Positions 17,717 through 24,935 of a DNA stretch of 38,350 nt are shown here, in pieces; the first letter of the stretch is position 1, and the number at the start of each line of letters is the position of its first letter. The notes beneath the pieces were generated by a model, which worked only from the letters and a program-made list of their open reading frames with translations, was not told the origin of the DNA and made no database searches. The translations under genes and the position numbers were made by a program. This DNA comes from Lentisphaeria bacterium (GTDB lineage: Bacteria; Verrucomicrobiota; Lentisphaeria; Victivallales; UBA1829), in contig JAFXYP010000051.1 of the NCBI GenBank assembly GCA_017541665.1, positions 1-38,350 of the forward strand. The letters run 5' to 3'.

Positions 17717-18484
17717 TTAAAAAATCCTGTTGAAGAAAAAAGACAGCCGTTCGATCAGCCTGGAGTCGAACCCCACGCAGGCCGCGAGAAGGACGAATGA
17801 CAGACCGGAAACCAGGAAAAAGACCGCGGCGTTCAGGAACATCTCTTTGAACTTTATTTTTTTGAACGCCCATAAAGCCGCGAGAAACAGCGGGACGATC
17901 ACGGCGAATTCCATCGCTTCATATCTGCAGTAGACCGACAGAGCGAGAATGACGCCGCAGAGCGCCCATTTGAAAACGGTGCTTTTCCGGAACGCCTCCA
18001 CGAGAACGATCATCAGCATCCCGCAGAAGACAATGTAACAGTTTTCCCGCATCGGCTGGCCGGAAAGCTCAACCAGCTCAGGCAGAAAAACAAGCAGAAA
18101 CGCCGCAATCAGGGCAACGCGGATGTTCCGGCAAAGCCGCAAGGTGAAGAGAAAGCCTATCACAGGGAACAACGACCCGAAAAACATGGACAGAGACCTT
18201 CCCGCGATCTCCACATTGAAACCGCCCAGCTGCATCAATTCCTTGATCATCCATGGAGAGAGCGGCATGGAGGGATCCACCCTGCCGAAGAAATCGTAGT
18301 AGAAGTTGCCGGTTGCGATCCAGTTTTCCACCCAGATCAGATACACGGACCCGTCGCGGGTCAGTGTCGGATCCAGCGCGATCTTGATCATTCGGACCAG
18401 CATGGCCGCCAGATAGATCAGAATACAGATGCACAAAAGCGTTCTGTATTTCCGGTGCGTTTTTGTCAAACAGATGTCAGGCAT
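17717..18484 (-). CDS. N-terminal half of a GT-C (ArnT/PMT-like) glycosyltransferase
   Basis: A 255-residue membrane protein with about six hydrophobic helices. The first periplasmic loop has TRDGSVYLIWVENWI, the acidic catalytic-loop pattern of lipid-linked-sugar-using GT-C enzymes, and later GQPMRENCYI matches their conserved arginine region. It ends at TAA (17717-17719), after which the same frame continues open for another 436 codons. The start is the ATG at 18484: the upstream TTG at 18577 lies outside the expected transcript, because a promoter -10 is at 18579-18584. Activity alone is doubtful, since GT-C enzymes need the later helices. Confidence 0.65.
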   Translation of the reverse strand: MPDICLTKTHRKYRTLLCICILIYLAAMLVRMIKIALDPTLTRDGSVYLIWVENWIATGNFYYDFFGRVDPSMPLSPWMIKELMQLGGFNVEIAGRSLSMFFGSLFPVIGFLFTLRLCRNIRVALIAAFLLVFLPELVELSGQPMRENCYIVFCGMLMIVLVEAFRKSTVFKWALCGVILALSVYCRYEAMEFAVIVPLFLAALWAFKKIKFKEMFLNAAVFFLVSGLSFVLLAACVGFDSRLIERLSFFFNRIF

Positions 18485-18578
18485 TCGGGTCGTTCGGAAT
18501 AATTGCTTGATGGCGTTCCGCGGCTTGGGATCCGGTCGGATTTCCGTCTGCAGACGGGCTGGATTCGTTAATTTCAAT

Positions 18579-18607
18579 AATATACAGTGCTTTTCCCCGA
18601 ATTACAA
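18579..18607 (-). promoter_or_regulatory. Promoter of the GT-C glycosyltransferase
   Basis: On the minus strand, TTGTAA (18602-18607), 17 bases, TATATT (18579-18584), with CTG directly before the -10. The transcript would begin near 18572, giving a leader of about 90 bases to the ATG at 18484. Confidence 0.6.
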
Positions 18608-18680
18608 ACGGAATCGTGAAAATAGCCGCGGATTACCGCCGGATGCAGCCGATGTTCGCGGAATAACGGATGGCGCGACC

Positions 18681-18709
18681 AAAAAGAAGCCCGGCATGGT
18701 GTGCCGGGC
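18681..18709 (-). terminator. Rho-independent terminator of the MarR gene
   Basis: On the minus strand, GCCCGGCA (18702-18709) pairs with TGCCGGGC (18689-18696) around a five-base loop, followed by TTCTTTTT. It begins eight bases after the MarR stop. Confidence 0.88.
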
Positions 18710-18716
18710 CGGGGGA

Positions 18717-19160
18717 TCAGAGCTTGTTCGTGATCTTTTCCAGCGCGTTCAGCATGGCAGTCCGTTCGGAAGCGGGGAGCTCGGAAAGCAGCTTTTCGCA
18801 CAGGCCGTTTACGCATTTGATGCACTGGTCCAGCAGGGTCTGGCCATGGTCGGTGAGTGTGATCTGTACGGCGCGGCGGTCTTCGGGGTTCTGGATCCGC
18901 TGGAGGAAATCCTTTTTGACGAGAGACTCGACGAGTTCGGAAACGGTCGCCGGAGCGAGCTTCATGGCTTCCGCAAGCTCCTTCAGCGTGACACCGGTCG
19001 GTTTGTCTTCGGTCAGACGGCACACCAGAGACATCGTCTGATGCTGGCGGATGCTGATGTCGACGGATGACACGTTGCCGACATTTTCGGCGGATTCGCG
19101 GAAGGCGTCATAGAGCCGGGAAACGGCTTTTCTGAGGATCGCGGGATCGGAATTTGCCAT
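18717..19160 (-). CDS. MarR-family transcriptional regulator
   Basis: A 147-residue winged-helix repressor-type protein. The recognition region is LKELAEAMKLAPATVSELVESLVKKDFLQR, and the wing is QNPEDRRAVQITLTDHG; the DRR motif is the MarR family signature. Flanking helices would form the dimer. Such proteins usually bind a palindrome and release it when a phenolic ligand or oxidant binds; no ligand can be read. The ATG at 19160 with GGAG eight bases upstream is preferred over a GTG eight codons earlier. It is a single-gene unit with its own terminator, and a dyad over its promoter suggests autoregulation. No obvious target operon is adjacent. Confidence 0.9.
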   Translation of the reverse strand: MANSDPAILRKAVSRLYDAFRESAENVGNVSSVDISIRQHQTMSLVCRLTEDKPTGVTLKELAEAMKLAPATVSELVESLVKKDFLQRIQNPEDRRAVQITLTDHGQTLLDQCIKCVNGLCEKLLSELPASERTAMLNALEKITNKL

Positions 19161-19204
19161 GATTTGAACTCCGGTTTGATTCACTGAAAAACTGGTAGGA
19201 ATGG

Positions 19205-19236
19205 AATAATATACATCCTCTCAAATATTATTGCAA
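19205..19236 (-). promoter_or_regulatory. MarR promoter with overlapping inverted repeat
   Basis: On the minus strand, TTGCAA (19231-19236), 17 bases, TATATT (19208-19213), ATG before the -10. The perfect inverted repeat AATAATAT (19205-19212) and ATATTATT (19225-19232), 12 bases apart, overlaps the -10 and touches the -35. This is the layout expected for an autoregulatory MarR operator. Confidence 0.6.
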
Positions 19237-19607
19237 ATCGAAACAATCTTTTTTTGCAAAAAAAGAAAGAAAATAATCCCGAATTTGGAAAAGCGAAAAA
19301 AGATGCGGTCACGATAAAATCAGTAGAGATTTCAGGCTGGCGTATGTTCAAAAAAGAGAGAACAGGGTGGATGCGCCGGAAAAGGAAGGAGGTTGTAAAA
19401 AACAACGTGTCATAATAAAAACATATTGTCTTTTTATGCCGTTGTCAACGGGACGATCCGGTGTGCATTGCCTTCCGCATCGGCAAAAACCGAAGATCCC
19501 GGGCGAAATCTGCTTCCATAATGAAAACAGAGGACCTTGCCGTTGCCGACGGGGAGCATGCCCGGACCTGTGCTCCGGTTCGGGCTGCCGTGCCGTGTGG
19601 TCCCGGC
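19237..19607. other. Intergenic stretch with no gene found
   Basis: About 370 bases between the MarR promoter and the aroA stop. The MarR side is AT-rich and the aroA side GC-rich. Short open frames on both strands show no recognisable protein and lack ribosome sites. CCGGA/TCCGG forms a small hairpin after aroA without a T-run. Confidence 0.5.
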
Positions 19608-20894
19608 TCAGACGACGAAGAAATCGGCGCCGAGCCTGGTGAAATCGTCAACGAACGACGGATATGTGACACCGATGCTCTCCGCGGAGTCGATCAGGGT
19701 CGGTTCCGATTCGTTTTCATCGCATGTCATGCCGGCGATGGCGAGCGACATCGCCACGCGGTGGTCGCGGAAACTGTCGACGTGGGCAGGTTTCAGCTTG
19801 CCGCCGGTAACGGCCATGCCGTCTTCGAATTCCTCGACCTGGATGCCCATCTTCGTCAGTTCGTGCGCCATGACGGCGATGCGGTCGGTCTCCTTCAGAC
19901 GGGCCTGCGCCACATTCTTCAGCACGGTGATGCCGTCGGCGCATGCGGCCACGACGGAGAGGATCGGCAGGAGGTCGGGCGTGGAGTTCAGGTCAAGCTC
20001 CGCGGCATGGAGTTTCACGGGGCCGGGTTTCACCCGTGCGTATCCGGGGCCGGTCTCGATGTTCGCGCCCATGCGCCTGGCGAGGTCGACGAACGCCTTG
20101 TCGCCCTGGGGATCGTTGAAATCGAGGTTGTCGATCCGGATGTCGCCTCCGGTCACGACGGCCGCGGCCAGCGGGAACGCCGCCGTGGAGAAATCGCCGG
20201 GGATCGTCTCGTTGAACGGCTTGAACTGCTGTCCGCCGACCACGTGGAAGCGCGAGTAGTTCTTGTTGTATTTCAGGTTGATGCACTGGCGTTTCAGCCA
20301 GGCGAGCGTCATTTCGACGTAGGGGACTTCGTTCAGGAACGGGACGTTCAGGATGGTGTCGCCCTCGGCGAGGGGGGCGGCGAGCAGGAGCGCCGAAAGG
20401 TACTGGGAGGAGGTGCCGTCGACGGTGGTCTCTCCGCCGCGGATTGGGCCTGTGACCGTCAGGGGGCAGTGCCCGGCGTTGGATACCGTCTTTGCCCCGA
20501 GTTCGTTCAACGCGGCCAGCAGGGGTTCCATCGGGCGTTTCTGCAGAGATTCGTCGCCGCCGAACGAGATCGGCGATGCGGAGAGCGCCGCGAGTGCGCT
20601 GAAGATGCGCAGGCCCGTGCCGGAGTTTCCCATGTCCAGCGCGCGAGCCGGTTCGATCATGCGGCCGCCGGTCCCGATGACCTGCCACATGGAGTCGTCG
20701 CTGCGCCGGACCCAGGCACCGAGCGCGCAGGCTGCGGAGAGGCAGGAGAGCGTGTCGTCGGAGACGAGCGGGGCCTTGATGACGGAGGAGCCCTTCGCGA
20801 GGGATGCGATGGCGAGGGCGCGGATGGTATGTGATTTGGATCCGGGGACGGCGGTTTTGCCGTTGATCTGCGAATGTCTGACGGATAAGTGCAT
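19608..20894 (-). CDS. aroA: 3-phosphoshikimate 1-carboxyvinyltransferase (EPSP synthase)
   Basis: A 428-residue enzyme of the shikimate pathway, joining shikimate-3-phosphate and PEP to give EPSP. Motifs: AVPGSKSHTIRALAIASLA (PEP and S3P binding), LDMGNSGTGLRIFSALAA (GNAGT-R counterpart), DGTSSQYLSALLLAAPLA, IPGDFSTAAFPLAAA, the catalytic aspartate region NSTPDLLPILSVVAA, ARLKETDRIAVM and SFRDHRVAMSLAIAG. Full length. The ATG at 20894 has CGGAG upstream; an earlier in-frame codon lies in the ftsY end. It starts 31 bases after ftsY stops, so it is probably the last gene of the rib-nusB-ftsY transcript. Confidence 0.96.
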   Translation of the reverse strand: MHLSVRHSQINGKTAVPGSKSHTIRALAIASLAKGSSVIKAPLVSDDTLSCLSAACALGAWVRRSDDSMWQVIGTGGRMIEPARALDMGNSGTGLRIFSALAALSASPISFGGDESLQKRPMEPLLAALNELGAKTVSNAGHCPLTVTGPIRGGETTVDGTSSQYLSALLLAAPLAEGDTILNVPFLNEVPYVEMTLAWLKRQCINLKYNKNYSRFHVVGGQQFKPFNETIPGDFSTAAFPLAAAVVTGGDIRIDNLDFNDPQGDKAFVDLARRMGANIETGPGYARVKPGPVKLHAAELDLNSTPDLLPILSVVAACADGITVLKNVAQARLKETDRIAVMAHELTKMGIQVEEFEDGMAVTGGKLKPAHVDSFRDHRVAMSLAIAGMTCDENESEPTLIDSAESIGVTYPSFVDDFTRLGADFFVV

Positions 20895-20925
20895 GATGGG
20901 AAAACTCCGTTGTTCCGCTTGAAGG

Positions 20926-21873
20926 TTAGGGTTCGGATTCCGTTCCGGCGCCGGCATCCGGCGGGAAGATCGCGTTTGCGTAGGTCTCCGGGTCGAACGC
21001 CTGGAGGTCGTCCGGCTGTTCGCCGAGTCCGACGAAGAGGATGGGCAGTCCGAATTCGCGCTGAGCGGCGCATGCGGCCCCGCCTTTTCCGGTGCCGTCC
21101 ATTTTCGTCAGGACCATGGCGGATGCGCCGGAAACGGAGGCGAATTCGCGGGCCTGGGAGATGGAATTGCTGCCGTGGCTGGCGTCGATGGTGAGGATGG
21201 TCTCGTGGGGTGCGCCGGGCAGGACCTTGTTGACGATGCGCGTGATTTTCGCCAGCTCGTCCATCAGGTTTTTGCGGTTCTGCTGGCGTCCGGCGGTGTC
21301 GATGAGCAGGTAGTCCACGCCTTTCGCGACGGCGGACTTCACGGCGTCGAACGCCACGGATGCCGGGTCGGCGCCCTGTTTCGCCGCGACGATCTGGCTG
21401 CCGGTGCGTTCGGCCCAGAGCGTGAGCTGTTCGACCGCGGCGGCGCGGAAGGTGTCGCACGCACCGAGCATCACGCGGTTCCCGTCCTGCGTCAGGGCGG
21501 CGGCGAGCTTGCCGATCGTGGTCGTCTTGCCGCTGCCGTTCACGCCGACGAAGAGCAGCACGGTTACGCCGTCCGGGTTTTTCCGCAGGGGGCGCGTTCC
21601 TTCCGAGAGGATCTTCTTCAGTTCGGCGGCGGCCACGCGGGAGATGTCGTCGGACGACTTGAGCTCGCCGAGCTTGTAGCGTTCGCGAATGTTCTGCACG
21701 ATGGCGCGCGAGGCGGACATGCCGAGGTCCGTCCCGATCAGGGTCCTTTCCAGTTCGGCGAAGTCCTCGTCGGTCCATTCCTTGTTTCCGGTGAAGAGCC
21801 CGGCGATTTTGCGGTTGACGGCTACGGCGGTCTTCTGGAGTCCGTTTTTGAATTTGGAGAAGAGGGAAAACAT
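20926..21873 (-). CDS. ftsY: Signal recognition particle receptor FtsY
   Basis: A 315-residue SRP receptor GTPase that brings ribosomes making membrane proteins to the inner membrane. The N domain covers roughly residues 1-95. The G domain shows FVGVNGSGKTTTIGKLAAAL (P-loop), GACDTFRAAAVEQL, LIDTAGRQQNRKNLMDEL, TKMDGTGKGGAA and FVGLGEQPDDLQAFDPE. There is no acidic A domain; a short amphipathic N terminus (MFSLFSKFKNGL) may bind membrane. DASHGSNS replaces the usual DATTGQN. The start has GGAG upstream and lies six bases after the nusB stop, suggesting coupled translation. Confidence 0.95.
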   Translation of the reverse strand: MFSLFSKFKNGLQKTAVAVNRKIAGLFTGNKEWTDEDFAELERTLIGTDLGMSASRAIVQNIRERYKLGELKSSDDISRVAAAELKKILSEGTRPLRKNPDGVTVLLFVGVNGSGKTTTIGKLAAALTQDGNRVMLGACDTFRAAAVEQLTLWAERTGSQIVAAKQGADPASVAFDAVKSAVAKGVDYLLIDTAGRQQNRKNLMDELAKITRIVNKVLPGAPHETILTIDASHGSNSISQAREFASVSGASAMVLTKMDGTGKGGAACAAQREFGLPILFVGLGEQPDDLQAFDPETYANAIFPPDAGAGTESEP

Positions 21874-21879
21874 GTTCCG

Positions 21880-22443
21880 TCACTCCGTCCTGCCGCCTGA
21901 CGGATGCTTTTCGATCTCGTTCTTGATGCCGTTCAGGATGCCGTTGATGAAGACGCCCGACTTCTCGTCGCTGAAGTCCTTCGAGATCTCGATCGCCTCG
22001 TCGATGCTCACGAGGTGCGGGATATCCGGGCAGTACAGCATCTCCGCCACCGCCACCTTCATGATGTTGCGGTCCACGGCGGACATGCGCTCCACGTCCC
22101 ATTTCTCGGAGAACTTGCCGAGATAGTCGGTGATGACGTCGTCGTTGGCCTGCACATGCCCGATCAGGGTCTCGGCGTAAGCCCGTGCGCGACGGAAAAC
22201 GCGGTCATCGGGGAACTCCCCGGATTCCTCGGCCTGCGCCCAGAAATCCTCCATGGTGTTCGGCTCGGTCACACTGTCCCGCAGGTCGCATTCGAAAAGA
22301 TACTGCATCGCGAGTTCGCGACCGAGTCGTTTGAAGTGCCGATGCGGCTGAAACTGCGTCTGATGTGCTTTTTTTTCGTTCGAAACATGTTTTTCCGGGG
22401 CGGTGTCTCCGGCTTCGTTTTCAAAATCTGATTCAGTGTTCAT
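21880..22443 (-). CDS. nusB: Transcription antitermination factor NusB
   Basis: A 187-residue RNA-binding factor that, with NusE/S10, helps antitermination in rRNA operons. The NusB fold starts near residue 40 with RLGRELAMQYLFECDL and continues through DRNIMKVAVAEMLYCPDIPHLVSIDEAIEISKDFSDEKSGVFING with the family's conserved tail; the C-terminal KNEIEKH ends the domain. Some 40 extra polar residues precede the domain, with no clear function. The ATG at 22443 is the first reasonable start; no strong ribosome site. It sits between ribH and ftsY; ribH-nusB pairing is common in bacteria. Confidence 0.93.
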   Translation of the reverse strand: MNTESDFENEAGDTAPEKHVSNEKKAHQTQFQPHRHFKRLGRELAMQYLFECDLRDSVTEPNTMEDFWAQAEESGEFPDDRVFRRARAYAETLIGHVQANDDVITDYLGKFSEKWDVERMSAVDRNIMKVAVAEMLYCPDIPHLVSIDEAIEISKDFSDEKSGVFINGILNGIKNEIEKHPSGGRTE

Positions 22444-22499
22444 TGTCGGTTCGTGGTAGGGGCTGGATTCGGGAGAAGGGGAAACGTTTTTGGAACGGC

Positions 22500-22976
22500 T
22501 CAGAGTTTCTTGTTCAGGTTCGCCATTTCGATCGCGGCGACGGCGGCGTCGGCGCCGCGGTTGCCGGCCTTCGTGCCGGAGCGTTCGATGGCCTGTTCGA
22601 TGTTTTCGACCGTGACGACGCCGTAGATGACCGGAGTGCCGGAGTCCATGCCGATCTGTGCGAGGGACTTCGAGACCTGGCTGTAAATCGTGGAAGCGTG
22701 AGCGGTGGCGCCCTGAATGACCACGCCGAGCGCGATCACGGCGTCGTATTTGCCGCTCTTCGCGAGCTTGGAGACCGCGAACGGGAGTTCGAAGGAGCCG
22801 GGCACCCAGGCCTGCGTGATGTTCGCGCGGTCGCCTCCGTGGCGGATGATCGCGTCGACCGCTCCGCTGAAGAGCTTGGAGACGAAGAATTCGTTGAATC
22901 GTGCGCACACGACAGCGATTTTGAGTCCTGCGGCGTTGAGGTTGCCTTCCAGTACGGTGAGTTCGTCGTTTGCCAT
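22500..22976 (-). CDS. ribH: 6,7-dimethyl-8-ribityllumazine synthase
   Basis: A 158-residue riboflavin enzyme that condenses the ribityl-pyrimidine with dihydroxybutanone phosphate; family members assemble into pentamers or 60-mers. Motifs: IAVVCARFNEFFVSKL, QAWVPGSFELPFAVSKLA, ALGVVIQGATAH (phosphate and catalytic His region), GVVTVENIEQA and SGTKAGNRGADAA. Full length. GGAGA precedes the ATG. It lies 70 bases after ribBA, which supplies its butanone substrate, so it should share FMN control. Confidence 0.96.
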   Translation of the reverse strand: MANDELTVLEGNLNAAGLKIAVVCARFNEFFVSKLFSGAVDAIIRHGGDRANITQAWVPGSFELPFAVSKLAKSGKYDAVIALGVVIQGATAHASTIYSQVSKSLAQIGMDSGTPVIYGVVTVENIEQAIERSGTKAGNRGADAAVAAIEMANLNKKL

Positions 22977-23046
22977 GGTGGTTTCTCCTGAGATTGTATG
23001 ATGAGTTTTTTGTTGTGATTCGTTTCTGTTTTGCGTGGCGCGGGGG

Positions 23047-24237
23047 TCAGAGCAGGTGCCCCATCTTGTCTCGTTTTGTGTCGAGGTAGTGCCTGTTGAA
23101 TTCCCCCGGCTCGATCACGATCGGGACGCGTTCGTCGATGACGAGCCCGTAGCCGTCGATGCCGACCACTTTCATCGGGTTGTTCGTGAGGAGGCGAAGA
23201 TGTTTCACGCCGAGGTCGAGCAGGATCTGCGCACCGATGCCGTATTCGCGGAGGTCGGGCGGGAATCCGAGGCGGATGTTGGCCTCGACGGTGTCGCAGC
23301 CCTCCTCCTGAAGCTTGTAGGCGCGGAGCTTGTTCGCCAGCCCGATGCCGCGTCCCTCCTGGCGCAGGTAGACCAGCACGCCGGCGCCTTCCTTCGCGAT
23401 CATGCGCATGGCGGTGTGGAGCTGGTCGCCGCAGTCGCAGCGCATGGAGCCGAAGACGTCGCCCGTGAGGCATTCGCTGTGCATGCGGACGAGCACGGAT
23501 TTCGCGGCGGCGACGTCGCCGTGGGTCAGAGCCAGATGGCATGCGCCGTCGAGCTTGGAACGGAACATGTGGAGCATGAAATCGCCGTACGCGGTCGGGA
23601 GCTTCACGCAGAGTTCCTCCTCCACGAGCTTTTCCTTCTTGCGGCGGTATTCGATGAGGGATGCGATGGAGCAGAGCTTCAGCCCGAACTTCTCCTTGAA
23701 CGCCACCAGGTCGTCCAGGCGCGCCATCGTGCCGTCGTCCTTCGTGATCTCGCAGATCACCGCGGCGGGCTGGAGCCCGGCCAGGCGCGCCAGGTCCACG
23801 GACGCTTCCGTATGCCCGGTGCGCTGGAGCACGCCGCCGGGACGCGCCGCGATGGGGAACACGTGCCCGGGGATGCCGAAGTCCTCACGCTTCGCCGCCG
23901 GGTCGAGCAGGGCTTTGATGGTGGCCGCGCGGTCGGATGCGCTGATGCCGGTGGTCCCGGTCAGGACGTCGACGCTCTCGGTGAACGCGGTCTTGAAATG
24001 GTCGGTGGAGGGCGCGCGGTAGATGCCGAGTTCCTTCGCCCGCGCCTCGGTGATGGGGGCGCAGACGAGTCCGCGTGCATGGGTGATCATGAAATTTACA
24101 TGTTCCGGCGTGATCTTTTCCGCCGCGCACACCAGATCGCCTTCATTTTCCCGTTTTTCGTCGTCGGTGACGATCACGAGCCGGCCTGCGCGCACGTCCT
24201 CCAGGACGCTTTCCACGGTGTCGAACCTGCTGTCCAT
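23047..24237 (-). CDS. ribBA: Bifunctional DHBP synthase / GTP cyclohydrolase II
   Basis: A 396-residue fusion giving both starting materials of riboflavin. Residues 1-205 are the RibB domain: [21 protein letters not shown] (metal and substrate loop), [15 protein letters not shown] and [15 protein letters not shown]. Residues 206-396 are the RibA domain: [21 protein letters not shown] (zinc cysteines), [18 protein letters not shown] and [16 protein letters not shown]. All catalytic blocks are intact. The ATG at 24237 has GAGGT nine bases upstream. An FMN riboswitch and a consensus promoter precede it, so flavin level should control the whole transcript. No ribD or ribE is in view. Confidence 0.97.
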   Translation of the reverse strand: MDSRFDTVESVLEDVRAGRLVIVTDDEKRENEGDLVCAAEKITPEHVNFMITHARGLVCAPITEARAKELGIYRAPSTDHFKTAFTESVDVLTGTTGISASDRAATIKALLDPAAKREDFGIPGHVFPIAARPGGVLQRTGHTEASVDLARLAGLQPAAVICEITKDDGTMARLDDLVAFKEKFGLKLCSIASLIEYRRKKEKLVEEELCVKLPTAYGDFMLHMFRSKLDGACHLALTHGDVAAAKSVLVRMHSECLTGDVFGSMRCDCGDQLHTAMRMIAKEGAGVLVYLRQEGRGIGLANKLRAYKLQEEGCDTVEANIRLGFPPDLREYGIGAQILLDLGVKHLRLLTNNPMKVVGIDGYGLVIDERVPIVIEPGEFNRHYLDTKRDKMGHLL

Positions 24238-24310
24238 TCTCGATTGACCTCGTAATTTGTTCTGCGGTATCGGGATCTTTGCCTAAAGAACATGCCTGCG
24301 ACGCTGCAAT

Positions 24311-24464
24311 GATTCTCTCATCCGGACTGCCTCGCCGCCGGGCGCGCCGTTTCGCGCATCCCCGCGGTCCGTTCACCGTCGGTCGTGGGATTCCACCACG
24401 TCGGCCGGCTTTCGCCGGTTCGCGGACTTTCACCGCCGGTCTGGAATTCCACCAAACCCCGAAC
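24311..24464 (-). promoter_or_regulatory. FMN riboswitch (RFN element)
   Basis: Read on the minus strand, 24464 down to 24311 carries the RFN conserved blocks: GGGGTTTGGTGGAATTCC, GACCGGCGGTGAAAGTCCGC, then GGTGGAATCCCACGACCGAC with GGTGAAC, and the closing AGTCCGGATGAGAGAA. It ends about 75 bases before the ribBA start. I see no strong T-run terminator between the aptamer and the gene, so control by hiding the GAGGT ribosome site seems more likely than transcription termination. Confidence 0.94.
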
Positions 24465-24497
24465 AACTGCAATGTGTCTGTTAAAAGTGCAAGTTAT

Positions 24498-24526
24498 AAT
24501 ATACACGCGCAGGAAGGCTTTGTCAA
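24498..24526 (-). promoter_or_regulatory. Promoter of the riboflavin operon
   Basis: On the minus strand, a consensus TTGACA (24521-24526), 17 bases, then TATATT (24498-24503) with GTG directly before it. The transcript would begin near 24491, about 27 bases ahead of the FMN aptamer. Confidence 0.8.
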
Positions 24527-24838
24527 GCATCTGCGGCGGAAATGAGGGAAAAAAGCCAGGTCCTGCGGCGCTTTGTTTCCAACAGTATGCCGTCCGAATT
24601 CTTCAGGCTGGAGATAAACGGATGGATGAAAGGACGTTTTCGAGATGTGCTGTGCCCGGAATAAGAAGTCTTTTTGATTGTTTCGGAAATACAAATTGAT
24701 TGTTAGAAGCGTTAAAATAAAAGAGGCGATTTCACATTTCTTTGATAAAATTTTTCTTTCTGTGCAATAAAACGCATTTTAGGAACGTTAATTGATTAGA
24801 AATGATGGTATATCCAAAATAATCCCGGCGAAAACCTC
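24527..24838. other. Intergenic stretch between ribBA promoter and the GspC-like leader
   Basis: About 310 bases, AT-rich from 24670 on. No gene found. Several TTGATT and TAAAAT-like hexamers occur on the plus strand, so the GspC-like promoter is probably here, but no pair has convincing spacing. Confidence 0.45.
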
Positions 24839-24928
24839 CTCCTTCCCGGCAGATGGCCGTTTCACCGTCTGCCTCACCCCCGCGAAAACGGAGTTAAGCC
24901 CCCTCAACGCCCTAAAATCATGAAGGAG
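24839..24928 (+). promoter_or_regulatory. Possible SD-sequestering leader of the GspC-like gene
   Basis: CTCCTTC (24839-24845) is exactly complementary to the GAAGGAG ribosome site (24922-24928) of the downstream gene. Between them is a stable hairpin: GGCAGATGG (24848-24856) against CCGTCTGCC (24865-24873), eight-base loop, one G-U pair. The arrangement resembles an RNA thermometer or a riboswitch expression platform, but no known aptamer was recognised. Confidence 0.4.
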
Positions 24929-24935
24929 AACGGGA

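Noticed and set aside
19181..19405. 74-codon minus-strand frame rich in Phe upstream of the MarR gene
   Set aside because: It covers the MarR promoter and AT-rich DNA, lacks a ribosome site, and resembles no protein.
24279..24545. Small open frames on both strands between 24279 and 24545
   Set aside because: They lie inside the FMN riboswitch and ribBA promoter, whose conserved RNA blocks explain the sequence.
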